DNA from: Leucaena leucocephala
Taxonomy: Eukaryota; Streptophyta; Magnoliopsida; Fabales; Fabaceae
DNA length: 64,000 bases
Reading direction: 5' to 3'
Assembly: GCA_037074615.1 (NCBI GenBank)
Contig: CM073535.1
Span: forward strand, 8,657,001-8,721,000
This document shows positions 1-10,442 of this stretch, one piece after another. A model generated the notes under the pieces. That model was not told the DNA's origin. It was given only the letters and a program-made list of their open reading frames with translations, and searched no databases. A program made the translations under genes and the position numbers. Each line of letters starts with the position of its first letter. Positions within the stretch are counted from its first letter, which is position 1.

Positions 1-838
1 TGTTGGGCTATTTTGTGTGCGACCCTATAGGCCCATATGAAGTTGGCAGTGGGCCATTTGCTATACTAGCCCACAAGTCGCAAGCGGTCTCTAGCAAGAC
101 ATAACGACTACCCAAATCATATGAGGATCGATAAATGATGTAACCTTTTATACAACCATATCATGTCCCTTCTGTCACGCGATATTTTGGTCATGGATGA
201 GGCATGGATAATGTCATCCTCCTATTCCTGACCGTTACTTTCTCGATCCCTAAGTAGTCTGACTATAGAAATGGAACTACCTTTCCATTATAGTATGGCC
301 ATACATTTCTCAGACTCACTCATCGAGGGGCCCAGTAATATCTCTCTACGAATGTGAGGGACAAATTCCATCTTGACCATTCACATTCCTCCGCATGAAA
401 AACTACTAAGGCCGAACATAGTCTTTATAATCACTCGGTCAAAAGTGACTTTTGACTAGGTCAAAGCTGAGCGTTTTGTCATGTAGGAATCCATGATGAT
501 CTCAGGTCAAAGGGCGTATTGACATGGTTTGTATATGAGAGAAGCTTATGACGTTACCCATGCAGTTCTCTCATAGCGGGTCGGTCCAGCACCTTGTACT
601 CTTACATGTGCTTATGACTTTGATTTATATCTCTATACATCTTCAAAGTCATACTGGTCTTATTTCATCTGTGCTCCCGCATAGATGATCGACCAGGGAC
701 ATTTAGGATAATATCATGAATTATCCAAGGATGATCATCATAGTAAACATGCAAATAATATGATAACTCAATTAATAAATTCATAAATCAATAATGTTCA
801 TAAGACAATGATTGGCCTCTAGGGCACGATTTCCAACA
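1..838 (-). repeat. 3' LTR of the copia element (partial)
   Basis: Ends with CCAACA at 838 directly beside the polypurine tract. By eye it differs from 7071-7908 at 9 of 838 positions with no indels. The outer part of this LTR, about 1.1 kb, is missing because the window starts inside it; position 1 is not the real LTR edge. Confidence 0.93.
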
Positions 839-848
839 ACCTCCCACT
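839..848 (-). other. Polypurine tract of the copia element
   Basis: On the minus strand AGTGGGAGGT directly precedes the 3' LTR, where plus-strand DNA synthesis is primed in LTR retrotransposons. Confidence 0.85.
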
Positions 849-852
849 TGCA

Positions 853-2232
853 CTAGGTACAATCATTAATTTGACTAATTCCCATTGACCTGACATGACG
901 CTCATGCTTTACCTGCACAAGCGGCTTTGTTAGAGGATCAGCAACATTATCTTCTCCTGCTACTTTGCATATTTTTATATCACCTCTATCATTGATTTCT
1001 CTGATGAGATGAAATCGCCTGAGTATATGCTTGGTCCTTTGATGTGACCTAGGCTCTTTGGCCTGTGCAATAGCACCGCTATTGTCACAGAGCAAAGTTA
1101 TTGGATCTGAGATGGTAGGTATCACCCCTAGTTCTGTGATGAACTTCCTGATCCAAACGGCTTCCTTAGCTGCATCAGATGCTGCTATATACTCAGCTTC
1201 TATCGCAGAATCTGCTACAGTGCCCTGCTTAGAGCTCTTCCAGCTTACTGCTCCATTATTGAGGAGGAATATATATCCAGACTGCGATTTTTGGTCGTCC
1301 TGGTCAGTTTGGAAATTGGCATCTGTGTAACCAGTTACACAGAGTTCGTCATCCAATCCACCATAGACCAAGAATAAGTCCTTAGTCCTTCTTAAGTACT
1401 TAAGGATATTCTTGACAGCAGTCCAATAGCCCTCACCAGGGTCCTGTTGATATCTGCTAGTCATACTCAAGGCAAACGAGACATCCGGACGAGTACATAA
1501 CATGGCGTACATGATAGATCCTATGGCCAAGGCATATGAAACTTTACTCATGCGACCTCGCTGATCAGATGTACTAGGACATAGATCTTTGCTGAGGTGA
1601 ATACCATGAGACATGGGTATGAAACCCCTCTTTGATTCGTGCATACTGAACCTATGCAGTATTTTATCTATGTATGTACTCTGACTGAGTCCTAGAAGTC
1701 TTTTAGATCTATCTCTATAGATTCTGATTCCTAGGATGTAGGTGGCTTCACCCAAGTCTTTCATCGAGAAAGACTTTCCTAACCAAGACTTGACAATCTG
1801 CAAGGTAGGAATGTCATTCCCAATAAGTAGGATGTCATCGACATAGAGTACCAAAAACATAACTGTGCTCCCACTAACCTTCTTGTACACACAAGGTTCA
1901 TCAATGTTTTGAAGAAATCCAAACTCTTTGACTACTTCATCAAAACGTTGATTCCAACTCCGAGAGGCTTGCTTCAGTCCATAAATGGACCTTTGAAGCT
2001 TGCACACTTTGCCAGAGTCCTCGGAACGCACAAACCCTTCAGGTTGTGTCATGTACACATCCTCAAGGAGCTTTCCATTAAGGAAGGCTGTCTTGACGTC
2101 CATCTGCCATATTTCATAGTCATAATATGCTGCTATAGCAAAGAGGATTCTGATTGATTTGGCCATGGCAACTGGGGAAAAGGTCTCATCATAGTCCACA
2201 CCATGAGTTTGAGTAAATCCTTTTGCAACCAG
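853..2232 (-). CDS. Copia reverse transcriptase and RNase H (3' half of pol, after an in-frame stop)
   Basis: This is the same reading frame as the gag-pol ORF to its right, separated from it by one TGA at 2233-2235. The reverse transcriptase shows the copia signatures WQMDVKTAFLNG, QPEGF and the catalytic YVDD at 1834-1845. RNase H follows with TGYTDANF, IEAEYIAASDAAKEAVW and LLCDNSGAIAQAK, then the usual copia C-terminus (RTKHI, ADPLTKPL). The first internal Met is at 2199, but the natural protein would be one polyprotein, so no separate start is expected. Apart from the upstream stop this half looks intact and full length. It would copy genomic RNA into cDNA in cytoplasmic virus-like particles. 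Translation would need stop readthrough or help from another copy. Confidence 0.92.
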   Translation of the reverse strand: MVAKGFTQTHGVDYDETFSPVAMAKSIRILFAIAAYYDYEIWQMDVKTAFLNGKLLEDVYMTQPEGFVRSEDSGKVCKLQRSIYGLKQASRSWNQRFDEVVKEFGFLQNIDEPCVYKKVSGSTVMFLVLYVDDILLIGNDIPTLQIVKSWLGKSFSMKDLGEATYILGIRIYRDRSKRLLGLSQSTYIDKILHRFSMHESKRGFIPMSHGIHLSKDLCPSTSDQRGRMSKVSYALAIGSIMYAMLCTRPDVSFALSMTSRYQQDPGEGYWTAVKNILKYLRRTKDLFLVYGGLDDELCVTGYTDANFQTDQDDQKSQSGYIFLLNNGAVSWKSSKQGTVADSAIEAEYIAASDAAKEAVWIRKFITELGVIPTISDPITLLCDNSGAIAQAKEPRSHQRTKHILRRFHLIREINDRGDIKICKVAGEDNVADPLTKPLVQVKHERHVRSMGISQINDCT

Positions 2233-4836
2233 TCATGCCTTGAAGACATTTATATTGCCATCTATGTCAATTTTCTCCTTAAAAACCCATTTGCACCCGA
2301 CGGTTTTTACACCTTCAGGCGGGTCGACTAAGGTCCAAACCTTATTATCGTACATGGATTGCATTTCAGACTTCATGGCATTAAGCCACTTCTCAAAGTT
2401 TGGTCCCACTATAGCTTCTCGATAGGTAGTCGGCTCATTATGCTCAATGAACAACACTTCACGACTATCAAAAATCAGAAATCCATATCTCTGAGGCTGA
2501 AGTCGTGTCCTATTAGATTTACGTGGACCTTGCGTGAGTTGAGGAGTCTCAACAACTTGTTGTGAGTCTTCTCTATTTTCCATATGCAGTTCTATGGTGT
2601 CTTGTGGCTCTCGAACTTCTTCGAGGTGTACCTTACTCCCACTGGTTCTTGTAGAGATAAATTCTCTTTCGAGAAAGATACCATTTCTGACAACAAACAC
2701 TTTGTTATCAGCAGGGTTGTAGACGTAATATCCCTTGGTTTCCTTAGGATATCCCACAAAAAGGCACTTTGAGGATTTGGGCGCTAATTTGTCTGAGGTT
2801 TGTTGCTTAACATAGACCTCGCATCCCCAAATCTTGAGGAAAGACAAACTAGGCAACCTCCCAGTCCATATCTCATACGGAGTCTTTTCAATTGCCTTTG
2901 ATGGAACACGATTGAGTGTGAACCCAGCTGTTTCTAGGGCATGGCCCCAAAAGGAGGGCGGAAGATCTGTTTGACTCATCATGGATCGAACCATATCTAA
3001 TAGTATTCGATTCCTCCGTTTAGAAACGCCATTCCATTGTGGTGTCCCTGGAGGAGTCAATTGTGAGACTATCCCACAACTCCTAAGATGATCTATGAAC
3101 TCTTGGCTCAAATATTCACCACCCCGATCAGATCGAATAGCTTTAATTGTTTTGCCAAGCTGGTTTTGTACTTCATTTTGAAATATTTTGAACTTTTCAA
3201 AAGATTCAGATTTATGTTTCATCAGATAGATGTACCCATATCTGCTGAAATCATCTATAAATGTTATGAAGTACGAATAACCTCCTCTGGCATTTGTGTT
3301 CATCGGTCCACACACATCTGTATGTATGAGTCCCAATAAATCAGTGGCCTTCTCACTGTGCCCAGTGAAAGGTGACTTTGTCATCTTTCCTAACAAGCAA
3401 GACTCGCAAGTGTCATATGATTCAAAATCAAATGAGTTTAGAAATCCATCTTGATGGAGTTTGGAAATGCGTTTCTCATTTATGTGGCCCAGACGACAGT
3501 GCCAGAGGTATGTGGGATTCAAATCGTTTCGTTTGACCCTTTTGGCAGTTATGTTATAGATATTTCCATGATTGGGTTGTTCCAAATTTAATATGTAATG
3601 ATCAATATGCAAATCACTATGAGCATAGAAAACATCATTACGATAAATAGAACATCTACTATTCCTAGCAATAGAAGTGAAACCTTCCTTATCCAAATAA
3701 GAAAGTGAAACAATGTTACTACTTAAAGCAGGAACATAATAGCAATTGTTCAAAACTAACAAAAGCCCAGTGGGCATAACTAATTCATAAGTGCCTACAG
3801 CTAACGCAGCAACCCTTGCTCTATTTCCAACTCGTAGGTCAACCTCGCCCTTTTTCAGCTTCCTACTGTCCTTTAGTCCCTGCACATTTGTACAAATGTG
3901 AGAACCACATGAAGTATCTAATACCCATGAGGTGGAAGTAGAAAGATGAATGTCTATAACATAAATACCTGAAGCGATAGCCCCGCTATCCTTCTTGTTC
4001 TTTTTCAGATCTTCGAGGTAGAGTTTGCAATTCCTCTTCCAATGACCGGGTTCATTGCAGAAGAAGCAGACTCCTTCCTTCGGAGGCTTTGCCTTCTTTG
4101 GTGTAGGCTTAGTTTCGGGCTTGCCTGACTCTTTGGTCTTACCTGATGAGCCATGACCCTTCCCCTTGCCTTTGCCTTTCTTTTTAGTACCCTTTCCTTT
4201 CTGAACCATCAAAACACTACTGGGCTTCTTCTTAAGACTTGGCTCAGCAGTTTTAAGCATCCCATGCAGTTCAGAAATAGATTTCTCCATGTTGTTCATG
4301 TTGTAGTTCATGACAAAGTGGTCATAACTTTCCAGGAGTGAGTTCAAGATCAAATCCGTAGCTAACTCCTGGCTCATGGGAAATCCAAGCCTCTTAAGGT
4401 GATCAATGTACCCTTTCATCTTTAAGACATGAGTACTAATTGATGCACCTTCAGCCATCTTGCAGGAATGTAAGGCCTTAGTGGTCTCATACCTCTCTTG
4501 CCTTGCCTGTTGCTGGAACATTTCCTTGAGATGCACAATCATCTCATAAGCTTCCATGTGTTCTAAATCTCTTTGGAGCTCCGGAACCATGGTGGCTAGC
4601 ATCAAGCATCCCACATCTACAGAGTCTTCTTTATGCTTCATGTAAGCATCTCTCTGAGCTCTATGAGCATTGGCGGCTGGCTCCTCAGGAATGGGTTGAT
4701 CTAGGACATGCGCCTTTCTTTCCTGCTTGAGAACAATTCTCAAGTTCCTAAACCAGTCAAGAAAGTTTGTCCCATTGAGTTTGTCCTTCTCAAGGACAGA
4801 TCGCAGCGATAATGTAGCAGTATTACTAATCGTCAT
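2233..4836 (-). CDS. Copia gag, protease, integrase and start of RT (5' part of polyprotein)
   Basis: 867 codons. In order: Gag (about residues 1-230, with a UBN2-like stretch around YETTKALHSCKM), a lysine-rich linker, a CCHC zinc knuckle (CFFCNEPGHWKRNC, near residue 256), an aspartic protease (VLDTSCGSHIC, near residue 306), the pre-integrase HHCC zinc domain (LWHCRLGH to CESCLLGK), the integrase core (HTDVCGP, RSDRGGEY, TPQWNGVSKRRNR) and the first RT residues. Two defects stand out. The third catalytic residue of the integrase DDE triad, normally Glu in NGVxERRNR, is Lys here (codon at 3019-3021). The ORF then ends at TGA 2233-2235, where the family normally has Arg. The protease has Ser after Asp-Thr where Gly is usual; this may be a family variant. 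The Met at 4836 fits the normal gag start. Confidence 0.92.
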   Translation of the reverse strand: MTISNTATLSLRSVLEKDKLNGTNFLDWFRNLRIVLKQERKAHVLDQPIPEEPAANAHRAQRDAYMKHKEDSVDVGCLMLATMVPELQRDLEHMEAYEMIVHLKEMFQQQARQERYETTKALHSCKMAEGASISTHVLKMKGYIDHLKRLGFPMSQELATDLILNSLLESYDHFVMNYNMNNMEKSISELHGMLKTAEPSLKKKPSSVLMVQKGKGTKKKGKGKGKGHGSSGKTKESGKPETKPTPKKAKPPKEGVCFFCNEPGHWKRNCKLYLEDLKKNKKDSGAIASGIYVIDIHLSTSTSWVLDTSCGSHICTNVQGLKDSRKLKKGEVDLRVGNRARVAALAVGTYELVMPTGLLLVLNNCYYVPALSSNIVSLSYLDKEGFTSIARNSRCSIYRNDVFYAHSDLHIDHYILNLEQPNHGNIYNITAKRVKRNDLNPTYLWHCRLGHINEKRISKLHQDGFLNSFDFESYDTCESCLLGKMTKSPFTGHSEKATDLLGLIHTDVCGPMNTNARGGYSYFITFIDDFSRYGYIYLMKHKSESFEKFKIFQNEVQNQLGKTIKAIRSDRGGEYLSQEFIDHLRSCGIVSQLTPPGTPQWNGVSKRRNRILLDMVRSMMSQTDLPPSFWGHALETAGFTLNRVPSKAIEKTPYEIWTGRLPSLSFLKIWGCEVYVKQQTSDKLAPKSSKCLFVGYPKETKGYYVYNPADNKVFVVRNGIFLEREFISTRTSGSKVHLEEVREPQDTIELHMENREDSQQVVETPQLTQGPRKSNRTRLQPQRYGFLIFDSREVLFIEHNEPTTYREAIVGPNFEKWLNAMKSEMQSMYDNKVWTLVDPPEGVKTVGCKWVFKEKIDIDGNINVFKA

Positions 4837-5956
4837 GATTCTACAATTAAAATATGCAATGTAATTAGTAATCTCCCACTAAATAAACAACCCTCAGTGC
4901 AATAGTTAGTGGGCTAAGATCCATATTTGGCTCAAACTTAAGTTCGCTTTGGCAGGACGCTTAAATTAAGTTATTTAGGTAGGTAACACCTTTACCAATT
5001 ACATCAAATGTAACTCTTAGATGTTCATGGGATCCTATCATCATATGATCTGGCATGTTCTAATCCCATCTAATGCCTTGAGATCCAAAACCGTTTTGTT
5101 AATCTCAATTAAGTCAAACAATAATGAACATATGAGAGTAGCACCATTACTCTTTGCTTATCTCCCCAAGATGACTCAAAAGCACCCACTTTGGCGGAGT
5201 CCACAATTGAGCGATCGAGGTTTTGACAAGTGTTTAAAAATTGACGGCATTATGACTTAAGATTTCATCTAGAGGGCTTAATTTAACTGTTTAGTTTATG
5301 AGAATGCATGCTTCTCAGTTTGTATCTCATACAATTAATATGCATATGCTGATATAATCATAAGATGCATAATTTAAACGTGATACAATATGGCTCACCT
5401 ATCCTAAGTCTCCTCAAGCCAATGAGAGGAGCTCTCTAGTAAGAAAAGGGAAATTACATATAGAAACCTCTTTTAACATTCGAGGGGAATGAGATGAGAA
5501 GAGAAGGTACATTGAGAGTAAATATATAGGAAGGCACGACACGCAGGCCGTATTTAAAAATTACAACACTTGTAATCTAGAGCCATATTGTTCACTATAC
5601 CCAAACATTCAAGAATCAACATTCAGATTTAATTGCAGGGCAATTGATGTTTCAAATCTTAAAACATTCACAAAATAGCATATTTTATGGTTATATTACG
5701 CTACGAACAGGTAGCCATGGCGGTCCCGCTATGTAAATAATCACGAATCTGCATTCAGTTTTCTTGGACCCCTTCTATATTAATTGATCAAATCAAAACA
5801 TATCACCACCGATTTCAGTTCCCTTAGATTCCTTATATGTCATACATAAGACGGATTCCTTATATGTCACACATGAAACACATATTATATGATCGGCTAC
5901 GATTAACACATATCATATGAATCACCAATTAAGCCTAACTTAAACACAAAACGGCA
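4837..5956 (-). other. Untranslated leader of the copia element
   Basis: About 1.1 kb between the primer-binding site and gag with no ORF matching a known protein on either strand. Long leaders carrying packaging and dimerisation signals are usual in Angela/BARE elements; no particular signal could be recognised here. Confidence 0.7.
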
Positions 5957-5970
5957 TGGCTCTAATACCA
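5957..5970 (-). other. Primer-binding site (initiator Met tRNA)
   Basis: On the minus strand TGGTATTAGAGCCA, one base different from the plant consensus TGGTATCAGAGCC. It lies one base inside the LTR end at 5972 and fixes the true length of the LTR. Confidence 0.9.
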
Positions 5971-5971
5971 C

Positions 5972-7908
5972 TGTAAGGAATTGGAAGACACGCAGCGGAA
6001 ATTAATTTAAAAATTTTTCCATTCCTTGCCAGGATCTACCGTATGTGTTTAAGTCAAGTGGGAAGAAGTATTACCCTTAGTGTGCCTCAGCGACTTCCAC
6101 AGCTTTCGGTCACGACATTCACAGCTTCTCTCTGCGGCTCGTGCTCCCTTTCTGATCACAAGAAGTCGATGACTCAGGTCGGCTTCCTCTACTGGTATCC
6201 ACACGAACAGCGTTCCAACCACGAACGACGTGCTAGCGTCTCTTGTCCCTCCAGGGCTTTCTCAAGAGTTCGTCCTCTCCGTCTCTATTTCGGCAGTTTC
6301 TTATCTGCAAACCTTTTGCAGAGTCCCCTTCGGCCTTTCTATGTTCTATATGTTTCTTTGTGTAAAACGCAGCTCCTAAAATCAGATATATAGGATGCTA
6401 TGCGTTTTTCTCTGTCAACCGAATTGGATTTTGGAGTTAATCTTATATTAATTCCAAAATTAATACAATATCATATATTGTATAATTTTATAAGAAACTA
6501 ATTAAATAAATAATATCAAATCCGTCCCACAGATTTAATTACCCATTTATTTAATTTTAAATAAAGATGAGACTGAACTATTTTTGATTTATTCTCATAA
6601 ATCAAATTTGAGATATCCTATCAATTTGAATTTTGAATTTCAAACGTGATAGAGATTTAATTTATCCTTATAAATTAAATCTTATAAATATCTCTTATAT
6701 GAGATATCCTATCAATTTGAATTTCGAATTTCAAACATGATAGAGATTTAATTTATCCTTATAAATTAAATCTTATAAATATCTCTTATATGAGATATCC
6801 TATCAATTTGAATTTCGAATTTCAAACATGATAGAGATTTAATTTATCCTTATAAATTAAATCTTATAAATATCTCTTATATGAGAGATATCCTATCAAT
6901 TTGAATTTCAAATTCAAACGTGATAGAGATTTAATTTATCCTTATAAATTAAATCTCATATATACATATAATGTATATATACGAATTTATATATATATAT
7001 GAATATAAATATAAATAAATATATATACATCTATCCTGGATCATTCATTGAATCTGGACATCATAGCTCGTGTTGGGCTATTTTGTGTGCGACCCTGTAG
7101 GCCCATATGAAGTTGGCAGTGGGCCATTTGCTATACTAGCCCACAAGTCGCAAGCGGTCTCTAGCAAGACATAACGACTACCCAAATCATATGAGGATCG
7201 ATAAACGATGTAACCTTTTATACAACCATATCATGTCCCTTCTGTCACGCGATATTTTGGTCATGGATGAGGCATGGATAATGTCATCCTCCTATTCCTG
7301 ACCGTTACTTTCTCGATCCCTGAGTAGTCTGACTATAGAAATGGAACTACCTTTCCATTATAGTATGGCCATACATTTCTCAGACTCACTCATCGAGGGG
7401 CCCAGTAATATCTCTCTACGAATGTGAGGGACAAATTCCATCTTGACCATTCACATTCCTCCGCATGAAAAACCACTAAGGCCGAACATAGTCTTTATGA
7501 TCACTTGGTCAAAAGTGACTTTTGACTAGGTCAAAGCTGAGCGTTTTGTCATGTAGGAATCCATGATGATCTCAGGTCAAATGGCGTATTGACATGGTTT
7601 GTATATGAGAGAAGCTTATGACGTTACCCATGCAGTTCTCTCATAGCGGGTCGGTCCAGCACCTTGTACTCTTACATGTGCTTATGACTTTGATTTATAT
7701 CTCTATACATCTTCAAAGTCATACTGGTCTTATTTCATCTGTGCTCCCGCATAGATGATCGACCAGGGACATTTAGGATAATATCATGAATTATCCAAGG
7801 ATGATCATCATAGTAAACATGCAAATAATATGATAACTCAATTAATAAATTCATAAATCAATAATGTTCATAAGACAATGATTGGCCCTTAGGGCACGAT
7901 TTCCAACA
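5972..7908 (-). repeat. 5' LTR of the copia element, 1,937 bp
   Basis: On the minus strand it runs from TGTTGG (7908) to CTTACA (5972), the standard TG...CA ends. The inner edge is set by the adjacent primer-binding site. It contains a 91-bp tandem array (6610-6958) and a very AT-rich stretch at 6960-7030 that would suit a promoter, though no single TATA box stands out. The span 5972-7070 has no partner in the window because the other LTR is cut off. Confidence 0.9.
6610..6958. repeat. Four tandem copies of a 91-bp unit inside the LTR
   Basis: Units begin with GAGATATCCTATCAATTTGA at 6610, 6701, 6792 and 6885 (spacing 91, 91, 93). The last unit carries a 2-bp insertion upstream and is incomplete. 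Units differ by only a few bases. Each contains an inverted repeat (AGATTTAATTTA and TAAATTAAATCT) able to form a hairpin. Confidence 0.92.
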
Positions 7909-8751
7909 ATTAGTCTATATAGTTATAACCTATTAATTAAGATTGATATGGATACTGACAAAAAAAAGTTCTATAAACTACAAAATAAAAAAGTGTTTTT
8001 TTAAAAATAAAATGATCATATAAAATTTATTTATTGTCAAAATAAAAATAAGAAAATTATTATTCTCATAATTTTTTTACATATGTCATTTGTAATATAG
8101 TTTATTTTGATTTCATTTAGATTCATGTGAGAAACTTAATCTAAATGTATTTTGAGGGAAAGCAACTATTTCTCTTATAAATTAATAGATTATGAGTATA
8201 TAAACTAAAACTTATAATTGAGAAAATTATGATGACACAATATAAAGAAAACTAATACAAATGCCTTATTAAAAATAAGGTGAAATTATAATAACATATA
8301 TGATAAGTATAGGAACCAAGACTCATAATTAAGAAAACTAAAAGGACCCAATAAAAAAAACTACAAAGACTAGATTAAAATTAACATAAAATAATGAGGA
8401 CTTTGATATTAATTTTCCTATCGAGCTAAATTTCAAAGAGATTAGCTCTACCCACATAAGAGTATTAAGATTTTCTTGCTTGAGCTAAATATAAATATTC
8501 TCCTATTAGATATTATCCTATTCAAAATACTAAATATAGGTACATATTCTAACAAAAGTTTAAATATTAGCTCGCTATGTTATGAGAGATTAGCTTTTTC
8601 TACTAGATCTAAACCTTGTCTATATAATAACTTTGTCCATACAAGCATTGAAAAAAGTATGAATTTAAGAAAAAAATCCACAATCACAAATTTAAATAAA
8701 TCATCAAATTGATATCCAAACAATTTCCAAATCTAACACTATAGTGTTTCT

Positions 8752-8758
<7 letters not shown>
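7909..8758. other. AT-rich spacer with a diverged half of a foldback MITE
   Basis: No gene seen. The stretch 8095-8430, read on the minus strand, resembles one arm of the foldback element at 23692-24269 (shared blocks such as TTATTGGGTC and TTAATTTATAAGAGAAAT). The tract 8550-8600 resembles 45210-45270 (shared CTATGTTATGAGAGA). These are dispersed repeat relics. Confidence 0.5.

Positions 8759-8788
<30 letters not shown>
8759..8788. repeat. (TA)15 microsatellite
   Basis: Uninterrupted alternating TA, 30 bp. Confidence 0.95.
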
Positions 8789-8790
<2 letters not shown>

Positions 8791-9512
8791 TTTAGAAAAG
8801 TCAGGCTTCTAGGTCTCACAAGGCCAAAGCACACCCCCATAATCTAAAGTATTTCATTTATCTTCATTATCAATAATAATATCTAAATATTGCTTTTCCA
8901 AAACATAAACTTTTGAAGTTTTTTTTTTGGGAAAAACTATTGAAGTTAATTCCCTATAGTTACCTTCATCATTTGAATAAAGTATTTAAGCAAATACATA
9001 AATTATTATTAGTTTAAAAGGAAGGGAAAAATGAAAAGAAGGGATTGTGATTTTTCTATAACTAAAGGAGTTAGAATTTTTTTTATTGAAGGTAATTCTA
9101 TTTAAACTATTGTTGGCTACTAAATATAAGCACATCTCCTATTAATATTAGGCTATTCATGGGACTAAGTGTGTTGAGCCGAAAATTTTTCCATCCCAAC
9201 CCACTTTTTCAATGGGTTAATTGAAATTTATAAGATTAGTAAAATGAGCTAGTGAAATATTCATCTCAAAAACTGTAACTTTGTCAAATTACATTTAGGA
9301 TAATTAAATTTTGGGTCTCTCAAATTTAACCCATTTTATTAATTTAGTCCCTAAAGTTTAATTTTTATCATTCAAATCCTTAAAGTTTTATAATCATATG
9401 CAACTAGTCCTTGTAATTTGGAGCAGATGTAGGGTGGGTTAGAAGAATGGGTATGAATGGAAGATGCTCGTGACTGTGAGTAAGATCATTGATTCTTTAA
9501 CGTTTAGGTTGA

Positions 9513-9514
<2 letters not shown>
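8789..9514. other. Spacer with MITE-like relics
   Basis: No gene seen. 9310-9415 carries phrases such as AATTTAGTCCCTAAAGTTTA, common in plant MITEs, but its ends were not found. Confidence 0.35.

Positions 9515-9572
<58 letters not shown>
9515..9572. repeat. (AT)29 microsatellite
   Basis: Uninterrupted alternating AT, 58 bp. Probably length-variable between individuals. Confidence 0.95.
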
Positions 9573-9574
<2 letters not shown>

Positions 9575-10000
9575 TTTCTCCTCTTTTCCTCTTTCATGTG
9601 TATTTATTGTTAAGCACGACCGAGTCTGAGAGTGTGATTCAATTATGGGTAAGAGTTAAATAATTTCAATTTTTTATTTTGATATCATGTTTGTATATAT
9701 AAAATAGAATGTACGTATGATAAAAAATAATTAAATATGAATTAAAAAACATATTTGTTAAGAAATATGTTTTTTTTTTTAAATGTATTGTGAAGATAAC
9801 GCACCCACTATCAAATGTGGTACTTTTCCTCGCATCATGCATCATCCATTTTGTTGGCACTAGACATGTTGTAGTTAGTCAAGTGACGTTTGTATGCAAA
9901 ATTTGTGAATTTGTCACATACGACGTCATGGTTTTTGAACAAATGTATTAATTAATGATTGGTAAACACAAAGACTCAAGTTGCCATATAATATAATATT
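9573..10000. other. AT-rich spacer, no feature recognised
   Basis: The 64-codon minus-strand ORF at 9666-9860 is low-complexity AT sequence with no recognisable domain. Nothing else seen. Confidence 0.4.
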
Positions 10001-10442
10001 AAATTTTAGTTTAATCATTTAAATTTATAATGTGTATTTTTAGTCTTTTAATCTTAATATTGTTAGTCTCATTAATTGAAAAATATTGACTTAACAAATT
10101 TAAATAGTGACTCTACAATTAAATAATTACAAAGCGTACGTATATTCATTTCTTATAATGAAAAGTTAAAACAAACCTACTTATTATCATGTTTATTTTA
10201 ATTTTAATAATTTAATATAATATTTTTAATTATATACTGTTCATGATTATTTTTATATTTTTAATTAAAATAAAATTGTTGATCCTAAGGTTTATTTTAA
10301 TTTTAATACAAAAATGATTATAAGTATGTGTTGCCACTATTTAATTATAAAGTCATCATTTTTTCATTAAACGAGACAAATAGTTTTAAGAGTTAGGAAT
10401 TAAAGTATATTTTATAAATTTAAGAGATTAAACTGAAACTTG
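10001..10442. mobile_element. Foldback MITE with long terminal inverted repeats
   Basis: The left arm (about 10001-10135) matches the reverse complement of the right arm (about 10310-10442): TTTTAGTTTAATC against TTTCAGTTTAATC, then TTTAAATTTATAA, GTCTCATTAATTGAAAAA and TTAAATAGTG in the same order. The arms are diverged, so the element is old. It has no coding capacity. TSD not resolved. Confidence 0.7.

Larger units (their letters stand above)
1..7908 (-). mobile_element. Ty1/copia LTR retrotransposon, Angela/BARE-like, 3' LTR cut by window start
   Basis: Coding sequence, primer-binding site and polypurine tract all lie on the minus strand, so the right LTR (5972-7908) is the 5' LTR and the left one (1-838) is the 3' LTR. 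Bases 1-838 match 7071-7908 almost perfectly, which means the left LTR continues beyond the window. Order along the minus strand: LTR, primer-binding site, leader, gag-protease-integrase-RT-RNase H, polypurine tract, LTR. The LTR start on the minus strand (TGTTGGAAATCGTGCCCTA) resembles the BARE/Angela LTR start as I remember it, and LTRs near 1.9 kb fit that lineage. The 5 bases after the right LTR are ATTAG; the matching TSD would lie left of the window. Confidence 0.93.

Noticed and set aside
1..838. Reading bases 1-838 as a complete 838-bp LTR, because both visible copies start TGTTGGGC and end CCAACA
   Set aside because: The primer-binding site lies at 5957-5970, so the right LTR runs from 5972. 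The match starting at position 1 is a window-edge effect.
1058..1330. Plus-strand ORFs within 853-4836
   Set aside because: They are antisense shadows of the copia polyprotein.
6043..6393. 116-codon plus-strand ORF near the copia LTR
   Set aside because: It lies inside the LTR antisense to the element and shows no domain.
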